Shown in pieces: positions 1 to 8,049 of a stretch of 30,896 nucleotides of DNA. Under the pieces are notes generated by a model. That model searched no databases. It was not told the DNA's origin and was given only the letters and a program-made list of their open reading frames with translations. The first letter of the stretch is position 1, and each line of letters opens with the position of its first letter. The translations under genes were made by a program, and so were the position numbers. This DNA is from an uncultured Desulfobulbaceae bacterium (GTDB taxonomy: Bacteria > Desulfobacterota > Desulfobulbia > Desulfobulbales > Desulfobulbaceae), in NCBI GenBank assembly GCA_945787305.1, contig CALZIH010000007.1:1-30896 (forward strand), written 5' to 3'.

Positions 1-785
1 ATATTATACACCCGCCAGGGGCAATAACTTGTGGCCGAATCGGGACTATCGCCGCTCCATTTGGGGTTGGGTTCCGGGAGATGGTCCATAAGCCTGAACA
101 CCCCTTCGACAATATCATCGATATAGGTAAAATCCCGTTCCATGTTGCCGTTGTTGAACACATCGATAGGGCGCCCTTCAAGAATGGCCTTGGTAAAAAG
201 AAACAAGGCCATGTCAGGTCGCCCCCAGGGACCATAAACCGTAAAGAAACGCAGACCGGTGGTCTTGAGGCCAAAGAGATGGCTATAGGTGTGAGCCATC
301 AGCTCGTTGGCTTTTTTTGAAGCAGCATACAGGGAAACCGGATGATCAACATTGTCATGCACGGAAAACGGCATCTTTGTGTTTGCCCCATAGACGGAAC
401 TTGACGAGGCATACAACAAGTGCTTCACCTTGGTATGGCGACACCCTTCAAGGATATTGACAAAGCCGACCAGGTTCGTATCCACATAGGAATGGGGGTT
501 AATCAACGAATAACGCACCCCTGCCTGGGCGGCGAGATTGACAACCCCGTCAAATCCTTCGGACTCAAATAACTTGGCCGTCTTTTCGCGATCGGCCATG
601 TCAAACTCTGCATGCTTGAATTGCTTATAGGCCAGCAGCTCTGCAAGCCGTGCCTTTTTTAACTCTGGATCATAATAGTTGTTGAGGTTGTCAAGACCAA
701 CCACGGTTCTACCGGCATCTAGAAGCCGCTTGGAAAGATTGTGCCCTATAAAGCCGGCAGCACCGGTTACTAATATTTTCTGCAT
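1..785 (-). CDS. NAD-dependent sugar epimerase (UDP-glucuronate 4-epimerase-like), 3' end cut by window
   Basis: The frame reads leftwards from an ATG at 785 and is still open at base 1, giving about 261 residues. It belongs to the extended short-chain dehydrogenase/reductase family. The N-terminus has the Rossmann NAD-binding motif VTGAAGFIG (residues 6-14), then LDNLNNYYD, the ASSSSVYG strand with the catalytic Ser/Thr region, and the YAASK catalytic Tyr/Lys pair. RFFTVYGPWGRPDMA and a following ERDFTYIDDIV are typical of UDP-glucuronate 4-epimerases (LpsL/CapI type), which make UDP-galacturonate for surface polysaccharide. The exact substrate is inferred from these motifs only. No strong ribosome-binding site precedes the ATG. 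The gene lies 85 bp downstream of the aldolase-like gene on the same strand, so it could be in the same transcript. Full length would be about 330-340 residues, so roughly the last fifth is missing. Confidence 0.88.
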   Translation of the reverse strand, partial: MQKILVTGAAGFIGHNLSKRLLDAGRTVVGLDNLNNYYDPELKKARLAELLAYKQFKHAEFDMADREKTAKLFESEGFDGVVNLAAQAGVRYSLINPHSYVDTNLVGFVNILEGCRHTKVKHLLYASSSSVYGANTKMPFSVHDNVDHPVSLYAASKKANELMAHTYSHLFGLKTTGLRFFTVYGPWGRPDMALFLFTKAILEGRPIDVFNNGNMERDFTYIDDIVEGVFRLMDHLPEPNPKWSGDSPDSATSYCPWRVYN

Positions 786-870
786 CTATATTTACCAACC
801 TATAGAGGATGACTCTTTCAAGGCCTTGGAGTGCAAACACCTTGTTGAGGCTTCCGCTTCACCGTACATG

Positions 871-2151
871 TTAATCGTCAAAGTCGCCCTCAGGTCCCTT
901 ATCGGTATCAAGCTCTGCCGCCATGGCTCGAATCTTCTCTTCGGTCCACTCTTCCGGAGATTCAGTTCTTCCGCTCTTTGGCCCCATGTCGTAGGAACCG
1001 GCTTCAAGAATTGCATCAACGGCATAGCGCGCGGTATCTCCTGCGTTAAAAACCTCAACCAGCATGGAATAGACAAAATCCTCAACCCTCCTGGTCATCC
1101 GCTCACGAATGGCGGCAGGCTGGCCCATTATTCTGTTTTCAAAAACAATGTTTAATTTCTTATAATCCCCACCGCTAATTCCGTTTTCCGAGGCATAGGT
1201 CTGCATATCCTGCCACAGCTCTTCGGATACCCCTTCACCGGGTACCTTTATAAACTCGCCTTGCTCATCAAGGGTTGCGTTACCGTAGTCATTGACATGA
1301 AACCCCCAGGAAATCATCTGCAGCGCGGTGGCAACATTTGCTTTGGTTGTCGAGGTGTTGGCGGCAATGGCGCGTAGACGGTCGGAATTATTACCCGAGG
1401 TTCCGTGTTGCGCACCAGAAATGCCAAAGCCTGCAAGAGCCTCGTGAATTTCACGGGTCAACTCAATCTGGATACCCTGGGCCGAGGCTTCAATGCCATG
1501 GGTTGTTCCATTGTTCAAGGCTATCCAGTCCGGAAAAATATTATGGGCATTCAAGCCGCGTATAATAAACAGGGCCTCATCTTTTGAAGAAAGACCGTGT
1601 TTACCTTTGATTTCACCTACCTCTGTCTCATAACCGGCCCAGGAGGGAACCTGCTTTGCCAGCTCCAAACTCGATAGCAGGTTATCATCATCGGGCATAT
1701 GCGAGGCATCGATTGCAATAGAGGTTATACCGGCATCAAAGAGCGAAGGGATTTCCGTCTTGGCAAAGGCAATATCCCCGACTTTTTTGATACCGTAATG
1801 ATCGGCATGAATGGCCACCGGGATAGTGATGCCGAGTTCGTTACAGACTGCATCGACCTGACGGGCCATATTCCAATAGTTTGTGGCGCAATAGGCGGAA
1901 GCCCCGCCCTCGGAGCGGGCAATCTCGATGATCAAGGCTGCCCGGGCTCGTTGAGCGGCCCGCAAAGCGCCTCGTATCACAATATGACTGCGCCCGTTAG
2001 CCGCTATGGTCATGGCCTTGCCCTTGGCCAGCATGGCTTTATCTATAACTTTGCCGCTCACTATCAGGGCACGGGAGTTGGGAAACAACGAGGTAATGTT
2101 TGGCGGACGACCGATTTCCAGAGCGTGATCAAATTCTACGGCATATGACAT
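871..2151 (-). CDS. class II (zinc-dependent) fructose-bisphosphate aldolase-family protein
   Basis: This is a complete 426-residue frame. The ATG at 2151 is preceded by a strong GGAGG seven bases upstream. The metal and catalytic signature of class II aldolases is visible: IHADH around residues 115-118 (catalytic Asp117, first His ligand 118), the acidic segment YETEVGE near 174-180, THG with His218, QHGTSG with His249, and KANVAT further on. The family cleaves fructose-1,6-bisphosphate or related ketose phosphates to dihydroxyacetone phosphate and an aldehyde in the cytoplasm. At 426 residues it is longer than the common 340-360-residue enzymes, with an acidic C-terminal extension (…DKGPEGDFDD). 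The gene follows tatC by 20 bp. The family is sure; fructose-bisphosphate as the substrate is likely but not proven, because tagatose-type aldolases share the motifs. Confidence 0.85.
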   Translation of the reverse strand: MSYAVEFDHALEIGRPPNITSLFPNSRALIVSGKVIDKAMLAKGKAMTIAANGRSHIVIRGALRAAQRARAALIIEIARSEGGASAYCATNYWNMARQVDAVCNELGITIPVAIHADHYGIKKVGDIAFAKTEIPSLFDAGITSIAIDASHMPDDDNLLSSLELAKQVPSWAGYETEVGEIKGKHGLSSKDEALFIIRGLNAHNIFPDWIALNNGTTHGIEASAQGIQIELTREIHEALAGFGISGAQHGTSGNNSDRLRAIAANTSTTKANVATALQMISWGFHVNDYGNATLDEQGEFIKVPGEGVSEELWQDMQTYASENGISGGDYKKLNIVFENRIMGQPAAIRERMTRRVEDFVYSMLVEVFNAGDTARYAVDAILEAGSYDMGPKSGRTESPEEWTEEKIRAMAAELDTDKGPEGDFDD

Positions 2152-2171
2152 GAATATCCTCCTGTTATTGA

Positions 2172-2944
2172 CTATGCAGACTCAGATTTGTTCTTATCTT
2201 CAAAACCAAAAAATGTTGTCCTCGCAAAGGCGGCAACTGCAACAATACTTACTTCATACAAAACGATAAGCGGGCCGGCCATAAACAACTGATTGACCAC
2301 ATCAGGTGTTGGCGTCAGAATCGCGGCTATGACAAAAGCAATAAGGACGGCATATTTTCTATGTTTTTTCAAAAATGGCCCGTCCACCACCCCCATCTTG
2401 GCAAGAAAGACCATAAATACCGGCAGTTCGAAAACAAGGCCGAAAGCGATGAGTAGTCGCAGGGCCAGAGAAAAATATTCACTGACAGCGGGCATGGGAT
2501 CAAGGATCTCACTGGAATAGCCGACGAGGAATCGAAAAGCCGGCGGAAAAACGACAAAGTACCCAAAGGCTGCTCCACCGAGAAAACAGAGGGTTGAAAC
2601 GAGCGTAAAAGGAACCAGCACACGCTTTTCATGTTGATAGAGACCGGGGGCGACAAAGCGCCAGACTTGAAGAAAAAGAATCGGGCTGGCAAGAAGAACT
2701 CCACAGACAAGGGCGAGTTTTAGATAAAAAAAAACCCTTCCTGGTATGAGATAAAGATCAGGTTTTTCTCCTCAGGGAGTACCCGAATAAGAGGACGGAA
2801 GAACCAGTCGGCTATGGGTCGGATACATCCATATGCCAAGGCAAAGCCAACAGCCACTGCCGCAAGTGAATAAATCAGGCAAGAACGTAATTCGGCAAGG
2901 TGCTCGGTCAGGCTCTGTGTATTGAGTTGATTGTTATTCTCCAT
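2172..2944 (-). CDS. tatC: Sec-independent (Tat) translocase subunit TatC, reading frame interrupted at a T9 run
   Basis: TatC is the polytopic inner-membrane receptor for twin-arginine signal peptides. The first frame (ATG at 2944) gives the N-terminal signature LTEHLAELRSCL and first membrane helix, and stops at 2720 just after YQEGFFF. The rest of TatC continues in another frame from about 2728: KLALVCGVLLASPILF, VWRFVAPGLYQHEKR, the conserved FGLVFELPVF, and the final helices with LTPTPDVVNQ, to a stop at 2172. The junction is nine consecutive T on the coding strand (2726-2734). One more T, or a -1 ribosomal slip there, restores one continuous protein of about 257 residues. Apart from that base the gene looks intact, with no other stops and all helices present. 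It may therefore be functional through slippage, a real mutation, or a sequencing error. No tatA or tatB is nearby. Confidence 0.85.
2726..2734 (-). other. T9 homopolymer at the tatC frame junction (candidate slippage site)
   Basis: Nine A on the plus strand are nine T in the tatC coding strand. Upstream codons are GAA GGG TTT TTT TTT followed by ATC TAA in the N-terminal frame. Shifting back one base gives TAT CTA AAA, which joins exactly to the C-terminal TatC frame. Runs of nine or more T or A are known substrates for RNA-polymerase slippage and for -1 ribosomal slips. They are also common places for sequencing indels. Confidence 0.6.
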
Positions 2945-3120
2945 GCAAGGACCAGGTTAAGTTACGGGATTCCATATATTCTTATTACATATACCGTGCA
3001 TGGTACCCTATTTTATTTCTGATGTAAATGACATAGAGCCATGCCATCGGCTTATCATTTGACTCTTTTTCCTTCAGCAGATACATTAAGCTAAGTCGAG
3101 GTGAATAAAAAAAACCTCTT

Positions 3121-3281
3121 AGGGGCTGCAAGAAAATAAGTGTTACAAGATTGCGCCGGATTTTTGTTCATTTCCAAGGCGGGAAAAGAGGAGCATAGTA
3201 TTGCTATGTAAGCATTTTCGCAACGCTGGAAATGGAGAAAAAGACAAGTAAGGTTGTGATACAAACTTATACGCAGCCCCT
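3121..3281. repeat. Large nested palindrome, family A copy 1 (CATAG-core repeat)
   Basis: This is a 161-bp structured element in the gap between divergent tatC and pilR. The outer arms AGGGGCTGC (3121-3129) and GCAGCCCCT (3273-3281) are perfect inverted repeats. Inside them, ATAAGT at 3136-3141 faces ACTTAT, and ATTTCCA (3170-3176) faces TGGAAAT (3227-3233). At the centre CATAG (3194-3198) faces CTATG (3204-3208). The left half carries ATTGCGCCGGATT at 3150-3162, and the same 13-mer recurs in the copy at 26677. In both copies it lies 41 bases before GAGCATAGT. The rest of the gap, 2945-3120, holds only AT-rich sequence and the divergent promoter region; I see no gene in it. Confidence 0.75.
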
Positions 3282-3308
3282 TAGCCTTTAGCCGATATTC
3301 CCTAGCCC

Positions 3309-4685
3309 ATGCAGACAATCCTTGTAGTTGATGACGAACTCAGTATGCGTGAATTTCTCAAGATCCTGCTTGAGAAAGAAGGGTATAGCATCCTGACGGC
3401 AGCCGATGGCGCCGAGGCGTTGACTCTGACTCAAGAACATGCCGTTGATCTTGTGGTTTCGGATATTCGCATGCCCGGCATGAACGGACTGGAACTGTTG
3501 GCAACGCTCAAAGAAATAAACAGTGGCCTGCCAGTCATCATGATCACGGCCTTTGCCTCGCCTGAAGATGCGGTTACCGCCATGAAAAACGGGGCATTTG
3601 ACTATATTACCAAGCCGTTCAACGTTGATGAAATAAAAAATGTCATCCGATCAGCAACCACACAATCGCTGGAAACCAGCCCCGGTGATTTTTTAAACGC
3701 CTTTCCTGAAATAATAGGTCAAGGCAGGGAAATGGTCAAAATATTTGACCTGATCAAACGTATCGCCCCCACGCCGGCCAATGTCCTCATCTATGGAGAA
3801 TCCGGAACGGGAAAAGAACTGGTCGCCAAAGCCATCCATAAACATTCACGAGCTGCTGAAAATCCTTTTGTTCCCATTACCTGCAGTGCGATCCCTGAAA
3901 GCCTACTGGAAAGCGAGCTCTTTGGCCATGTGAAAGGGTCTTTTACCGGTGCCGTTGCCGACAAGGCCGGACTCTTCCAACAAGCCGATAGCGGTACCGC
4001 TTTTCTCGACGAGATTGGCGAATTGACCCCGATCATACAAACAAAACTGCTCCGTGTCCTCCAGGAACGTGAATTTATGCCGGTTGGTTCCACGAAAACA
4101 AAGCAGGTGAATGTGCGAATTATTGCCGCCACCAATAGGAACCTGGAAGACGAGATCATCGAAGGCAACTTTCGCGAGGACTTGTATTATCGGCTGGCAG
4201 TGGTACCCATCAGGGTGCCGCCATTACGGGAACGCAAGGAAGATGTACCCCTGCTGGTTGAACATTTTCTGGAGAAGTATTCGAAGATAATGGGAAAGGA
4301 CGTGCAGACCATTTCATCTTATGGGCTTGAAGTGCTGATGGAGTACGATTTTCCCGGCAACGTGCGGGAACTTGAAAATATCATTGAACGGGGTGTTGCC
4401 CTGGAGTCCTCCAATATCATTCTGCCCGAAAGCCTTATCCTCTCTCTCCATAAAAAGAACAAAAAGCTTCCCGGTAATCAGGAAGGCGAACCCCTTTTTA
4501 CTGCCGCACACAGTGAACAAGAGCTTTTTGATCGGGGAATGGAAGAGGTGTTGATCGACGTAGAGAAAGAAATGATCCGACATGCCCTGGAAAAAACAGG
4601 TAACTCGAAAATGCGTGCAGCCGAACTGCTGAAGGTCAGTTTCAGGTCCCTTCGCTATAAAACAAAAAAATACGGAATAGCCTGA
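3309..4685 (+). CDS. pilR: sigma-54-dependent response regulator, PilR-type
   Basis: This 458-residue protein has the NtrC-class layout. The receiver domain (1-118) has the acidic pair D8-D9, phosphoacceptor D52 in SDIRMPG, T80 and K102. The AAA+ domain (about 137-375) has Walker A GESGTGKE, the sigma-54 contact loop as GSFTGA, Walker B FLDEIG and sensor I IAATN. A Fis-type helix-turn-helix lies at the end (KMRAAELLKVSFRSLRYK). The SFRSLRYKTKK recognition region is typical of PilR, which activates sigma-54 transcription of pilin genes when phosphorylated by PilS. The kinase gene follows 42 bp downstream on the same strand, supporting the pair. The usual order is pilS then pilR; here it is reversed. 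The start is the ATG at 3309 with only a weak ribosome-binding site. No pilin gene is in the window, so targets must be elsewhere. Confidence 0.88.
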   Translation: MQTILVVDDELSMREFLKILLEKEGYSILTAADGAEALTLTQEHAVDLVVSDIRMPGMNGLELLATLKEINSGLPVIMITAFASPEDAVTAMKNGAFDYITKPFNVDEIKNVIRSATTQSLETSPGDFLNAFPEIIGQGREMVKIFDLIKRIAPTPANVLIYGESGTGKELVAKAIHKHSRAAENPFVPITCSAIPESLLESELFGHVKGSFTGAVADKAGLFQQADSGTAFLDEIGELTPIIQTKLLRVLQEREFMPVGSTKTKQVNVRIIAATNRNLEDEIIEGNFREDLYYRLAVVPIRVPPLRERKEDVPLLVEHFLEKYSKIMGKDVQTISSYGLEVLMEYDFPGNVRELENIIERGVALESSNIILPESLILSLHKKNKKLPGNQEGEPLFTAAHSEQELFDRGMEEVLIDVEKEMIRHALEKTGNSKMRAAELLKVSFRSLRYKTKKYGIA

Positions 4686-4727
4686 TAATGCCGCCAATTC
4701 ACCTCGTCTTCGAAACCAAGGTCAGCA

Positions 4728-6428
4728 ATGGGTGATTTTCGCTTTTCCCAGGCTTCTGATCCAGCCCACAACAGTACGGACCAACTGCGTCGGCATATTC
4801 TCTGGACCCTGCTTATTCGTGTCATTTTCTTTACCCTGCTCATTGGTGTCACCATTGTCCTCGCCTCGCTCGGCACAGAAGTTCTTCTCCCTCCTCTTAA
4901 CGTCACCATTGCGTTTCTGGCCGTCCTCTTCATCCTCTCCGTCGGCTCGGCTGCAATAGTACAAAAACGCGAACTCCATCTCAAACGCTTTGGCCTGATT
5001 CAGTTCCTCAGCGATTCTCTTTTTGCCGCCCTGTTGGTCTACGGAACTGGTTGCAGCCAGTCAATATTCACACCCGTCTTTATCCTTCCGGTCATAGCAG
5101 GCGGTCTGATCATGTACCGTATCGGCGGCTTCATGTCTGCTGCCGCATCCACGCTTTTGTATGGTTGTGTTCTGTTTCTTGAGTATATAGGGTTCCTGCC
5201 GGGATATATGATTGAAGCGGGCTATGTCCCTTTTGACGACATCCTCAGGGCAACCAACCTTTTTGCCATCTATGGAACAACCTTCTTTTTAACGGCCCTG
5301 ATCAGTGGAACCCTGGCCGCCCGTCTGCACTCAACGGAGTTGGCGCTTAATCGAACATCTTTTGAATATGACCGCCTGACTCTGCTGTACAAACAAATCT
5401 TTGAAGATATTGCCACCGGTATCGTCACCATTGATGATACTGGGACAATCACTTCATACAACGCCTCGGCCGGACGTATTACCGGGTTTCCTCCGGATGA
5501 GGCGATTGGTCGTCCCCTCCACGACATATTCCCTAACCTGCAACTGGAAAAGGTATCAGCCCGCCAGGTTATTGATCTGGAGAAAAAAGACGGCACCATG
5601 ATTCGGGCGGGGTACTCCTTTGCCCGCCTCAACCTGCCGCCGGATCCCGAACCGAAGGAGACGGCCGACGATAACTGCAAAGTGATAACGCTCGCGGACA
5701 TCAGCACCATTGAAAAAATGGAAAAGAGGGTTCGGGAGGCGGAAAAGATGGCAGCCATCGGAGAACTTAGCGCCTCCATAGCCCATGATTTCAGAAATCC
5801 GCTGGCCGCAATTTCCGGCTCTGCCCAGTTGCTTGCCCTGGAAGACCTTGGCAAGGTTGGAACCGGCAAATCACTCAGTACTATTATCCTGCGGGAATCA
5901 AACAGGATGGCTAAAACCATCACCGATTTCCTCCAATTTGCCAGACCGGCGCCACTTCAGGAAGAGTGGTTTGACCTGCAACGGGTCGTAGGCGAGGCTA
6001 TTGCATCAGGAGAAGACCTTCAGCAGAGGCATCTCAAAGGTCTTCTCCAAACAGATATCCCTAAGAATCTGGATGGCTTTGGTGATCGGCAGCAACTGCA
6101 GACCATCCTGACGCATCTACTGGAAAACAGTGCGACCTTATCTCCGGAAGAAAACGGCCCGATAATCGTCTCAGCGGCTGAAGACAGATGGTACGAGAAA
6201 AATGTGATTCGCCTTGAAGTAACCGATCAAGGGCCGGGTGTTGATCCAGCGCTGAAAGAGAAAATATTTCAACCGTTTTTCTCTACCAGGGAGAACGGCA
6301 CCGGGCTTGGTCTTGCTATTGTCCAACAAATAGTCGAACACCACCGGGGCGAGGTTGAGGTAATAAGCCAGCCAGGTGAAGGGTGCACCATGCGAATCTA
6401 TATACCCCTGCCCTCAACTGCCGCTTGA
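4728..6428 (+). CDS. pilS: membrane sensor histidine kinase, PilS-type
   Basis: This 566-residue protein is the likely partner of the upstream regulator. Residues about 25-195 contain six hydrophobic segments, matching the six-helix sensor of PilS. A PAS domain follows (about 215-325, containing GIVTIDDTGTITSYN). Then comes a HisKA dimerisation domain with the H-box SASIAHDFRNPLAA (phosphoacceptor H353), and a HATPase domain with LLENSATL (N-box position), DQGPGVD (G1), FQPFFSTRENGTGLGLAIV (F and G2 boxes). AHDFRNP replaces the more usual AHEIRNP. AAGG six bases before the ATG supports the start. The 3' end overlaps the 3' end of murA by 15 bp on the opposite strand, so the two transcripts converge. 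Activity of PilS controls PilR phosphorylation, and the signal is likely pilin level in the membrane (family knowledge). Confidence 0.86.
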   Translation: MGDFRFSQASDPAHNSTDQLRRHILWTLLIRVIFFTLLIGVTIVLASLGTEVLLPPLNVTIAFLAVLFILSVGSAAIVQKRELHLKRFGLIQFLSDSLFAALLVYGTGCSQSIFTPVFILPVIAGGLIMYRIGGFMSAAASTLLYGCVLFLEYIGFLPGYMIEAGYVPFDDILRATNLFAIYGTTFFLTALISGTLAARLHSTELALNRTSFEYDRLTLLYKQIFEDIATGIVTIDDTGTITSYNASAGRITGFPPDEAIGRPLHDIFPNLQLEKVSARQVIDLEKKDGTMIRAGYSFARLNLPPDPEPKETADDNCKVITLADISTIEKMEKRVREAEKMAAIGELSASIAHDFRNPLAAISGSAQLLALEDLGKVGTGKSLSTIILRESNRMAKTITDFLQFARPAPLQEEWFDLQRVVGEAIASGEDLQQRHLKGLLQTDIPKNLDGFGDRQQLQTILTHLLENSATLSPEENGPIIVSAAEDRWYEKNVIRLEVTDQGPGVDPALKEKIFQPFFSTRENGTGLGLAIVQQIVEHHRGEVEVISQPGEGCTMRIYIPLPSTAA

Positions 6429-7706
6429 GGCAATCTTTTCGACATCTGCACCAAGGGCCTGTAGCTTCTCCACCATATTTTCATAGCCCCGTTCCAAGTG
6501 ATAAATTCTTGATATTTCCGTAACCCCACTGCACGCGAGGCCCGCTATCACCAGCGAGGCCGAAGCACGAAGATCGGTGGCCATAACAGGGGCGCCACAG
6601 AGTTGTTCTGGAGGTATTCCACGGACAACTGCACTGGCACCATCTATGGTGATGTCGGCCCCCAGGCGCTGCATCTCGGCAACATGCATGAATCTGTTTT
6701 CAAAAATAGTCTCATGGATAATGGAGGTTCCCTCTGCCTGGATGAGCAAGGCCATAAACTGGGCCTGCAGGTCGGTGGGGAACCCAGGATACACCAAGGT
6801 TTTCACATCAACCCCTTGCAGATTGCATCGACTCCTTCCCTGATGTTCCGGGCAGGAAACGACAAACGCATCGCCTTCCTCGATAACAGTTGCACCGGCA
6901 GCACGAAGCTTCTCTGAAAGGGCCGGTAAATGTGCGGGGTTGCACTTTTCTATCCTGACTTCGCCACCAGTGGCGGCCACAGCTATCAGGTAGGTTCCGG
7001 TTTCAATCCGATCCGGAATAATATCAATTTCCGCAGGTTGTAAAGAATCCACCCCAGTAATGGTTAACCGATCACTGTCCCTCCCCTGAATATCAGCTCC
7101 CATGGCAACAAGCATGTCAATCAGGTTACCAACCTCCGGCTCGCGGGCTGCATTTTTAATGATCGTCGTTCCCTTGGCCAACACAGAGGCCATGAGAAGA
7201 TTTTCAGTACCGGTTACGGTGGACATGTCAAAATAGACCGTTGCCCCCTCAAGACGCCCGCTGCAGCGAGCCTCAACATACCCTTGAGCAAGGGTTGTCT
7301 GGACCCCAAGCTGCTCAAAGCCCTTTAAATGATAATTTATGGGCCGAGCGCCGATAGCGCAACCACCCGGCAGAGAAACCCGGGCATAACCGGATCTGCC
7401 AAGTAGCGGCCCGAGAACAAGTACCGATGCCCGCATGGTCTTGACCAGTTCATAGGGCGCTTCAGCTCCTGTCAGGCCGGTGGTATCGATAGAGACCGTG
7501 CTCCCTTCACGTTTATGCGTAGCCCCAAGAGTTTCAAGAAGCTTGAGCATTGTGCGGGTATCGCGCAGGTCAGGTACATTATTGAGGGTGTGCGTACCCG
7601 GGACCAACAAGGTCGCTGCAAGTATGGGTAAAGCGGCATTCTTAGCGCCACTGATCGATACTGATCCGTATAAAGGCTTTCCGCCCCGTATGATTATTTT
7701 ATCCAT
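6414..7706 (-). CDS. murA: UDP-N-acetylglucosamine 1-carboxyvinyltransferase MurA
   Basis: MurA transfers enolpyruvate from PEP to UDP-GlcNAc, the first committed step of peptidoglycan synthesis in the cytoplasm. The 430-residue length is normal. The N-terminus has IRGGKPLYGSVSISGAKNAALP, with the conserved Lys22 and Asn23. The catalytic loop reads LPGGCAIGARP with Cys116, so the enzyme should be of the fosfomycin-sensitive Cys type. FENRFMH and RASASLVIAGLA near the C-terminus are also family hallmarks. The start ATG at 7706 has only a weak Shine-Dalgarno sequence. The 5' region holds a small hairpin (7721-7737) and a repeat element (7749-7818). The gene is monocistronic as far as can be seen, and it runs convergently into pilS with a 15-bp overlap. 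Confidence 0.96.
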   Translation of the reverse strand: MDKIIIRGGKPLYGSVSISGAKNAALPILAATLLVPGTHTLNNVPDLRDTRTMLKLLETLGATHKREGSTVSIDTTGLTGAEAPYELVKTMRASVLVLGPLLGRSGYARVSLPGGCAIGARPINYHLKGFEQLGVQTTLAQGYVEARCSGRLEGATVYFDMSTVTGTENLLMASVLAKGTTIIKNAAREPEVGNLIDMLVAMGADIQGRDSDRLTITGVDSLQPAEIDIIPDRIETGTYLIAVAATGGEVRIEKCNPAHLPALSEKLRAAGATVIEEGDAFVVSCPEHQGRSRCNLQGVDVKTLVYPGFPTDLQAQFMALLIQAEGTSIIHETIFENRFMHVAEMQRLGADITIDGASAVVRGIPPEQLCGAPVMATDLRASASLVIAGLACSGVTEISRIYHLERGYENMVEKLQALGADVEKIASSGS

Positions 7707-7720
7707 GATTCCATTATGGT

Positions 7721-7737
7721 GGACTTGTAAAAAGTCC
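7721..7737 (-). other. short hairpin in the murA 5' untranslated region
   Basis: GGACTT (7721-7726) and AAGTCC (7732-7737) form a six-base-pair stem with a five-base loop, ending 15 bases upstream of the murA start codon. It could influence translation initiation of murA. There is no T-tract, so it is not a terminator. Function is not known. Confidence 0.35.
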
Positions 7738-7748
7738 GGAAAACCGTT

Positions 7749-7818
7749 TGCATTGTATTGAAATACAATGAGTTATAATCTTTCCGCCGGCAATGGCGAG
7801 ACTGTATACGACACCGAC
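7749..7818 (+). repeat. dispersed repeat family C, copy 1 (upstream of murA)
   Basis: The 52 bases at 7749-7800 match the reverse complement of 20495-20546 at 44 of 52 positions by hand alignment. Both then share ACACCGAC after an 18-19 base variable stretch. The shared core includes TACAATGAGTTA and CTTTCCGCCG, and ends in TGGCGAG. In this copy the first 20 bases form a nearly perfect palindrome: CATTGTATT (7751-7759), two bases, AATACAATG (7762-7770). A small CGCC/GGCG stem lies in the middle of both copies. The repeat sits in the gene-free stretch 7707-8049. Confidence 0.65.
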
Positions 7819-7876
7819 AACAATCAGGTTTTTTTCATGTTGATTACCATCCACGTTCAGCTAGTCTTACTCGGCG

Positions 7877-8014
7877 AGGGGACTGATTTTATTTTTCTAT
7901 ATCTGGGACAGAATAATTTTCACCACAGACTACTATTGAACTGTTTGTATGCTACTCATATAGATAGAAAAATTTAATCTGTCTCCCGGGTTGGTAAAAA
8001 CAATTCAGTCCCCT
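7877..8014. repeat. pair of 36/37-bp REP-like units in inverted orientation
   Basis: Unit 1 reads on the plus strand from AGGGGACTGA (7877-7886) through a T-run to GGGACAGA (7905-7912). Unit 2 reads on the minus strand from AGGGGACTGA (8014-8005) through a T-run to GGGAGACAGA (7987-7978). The two units are the same length within one base and face each other across 65 bp. Paired short units of this kind resemble REP/BIME elements mobilised by REP-associated (Y1) transposases; that assignment is inference. No transposase is present here. Unit 2 ends 36 bases from the prmC stop, so the pair lies in the transcript downstream of prmC. Confidence 0.55.
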
Positions 8015-8049
8015 GCTTCGAGGCCGAAAAGGCAACTCTGCTTTCAAGC

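Noticed and set aside
3091..3318. 75-codon minus-strand open frame across the tatC-pilR gap
   Set aside because: It lies almost wholly inside the nested palindrome, has no ribosome-binding site and overlaps the pilR start; its residues only mirror the repeat.
6414..6428. The 15-bp overlap of pilS and murA as a sign of an annotation error
   Set aside because: Both C-termini run naturally to their stops with conserved sequence; short convergent overlaps are common.
7768..7977. 69-codon plus-strand open frame upstream of murA
   Set aside because: It begins inside repeat C and ends inside the REP-like pair, with no ribosome-binding site and no recognisable protein pattern.
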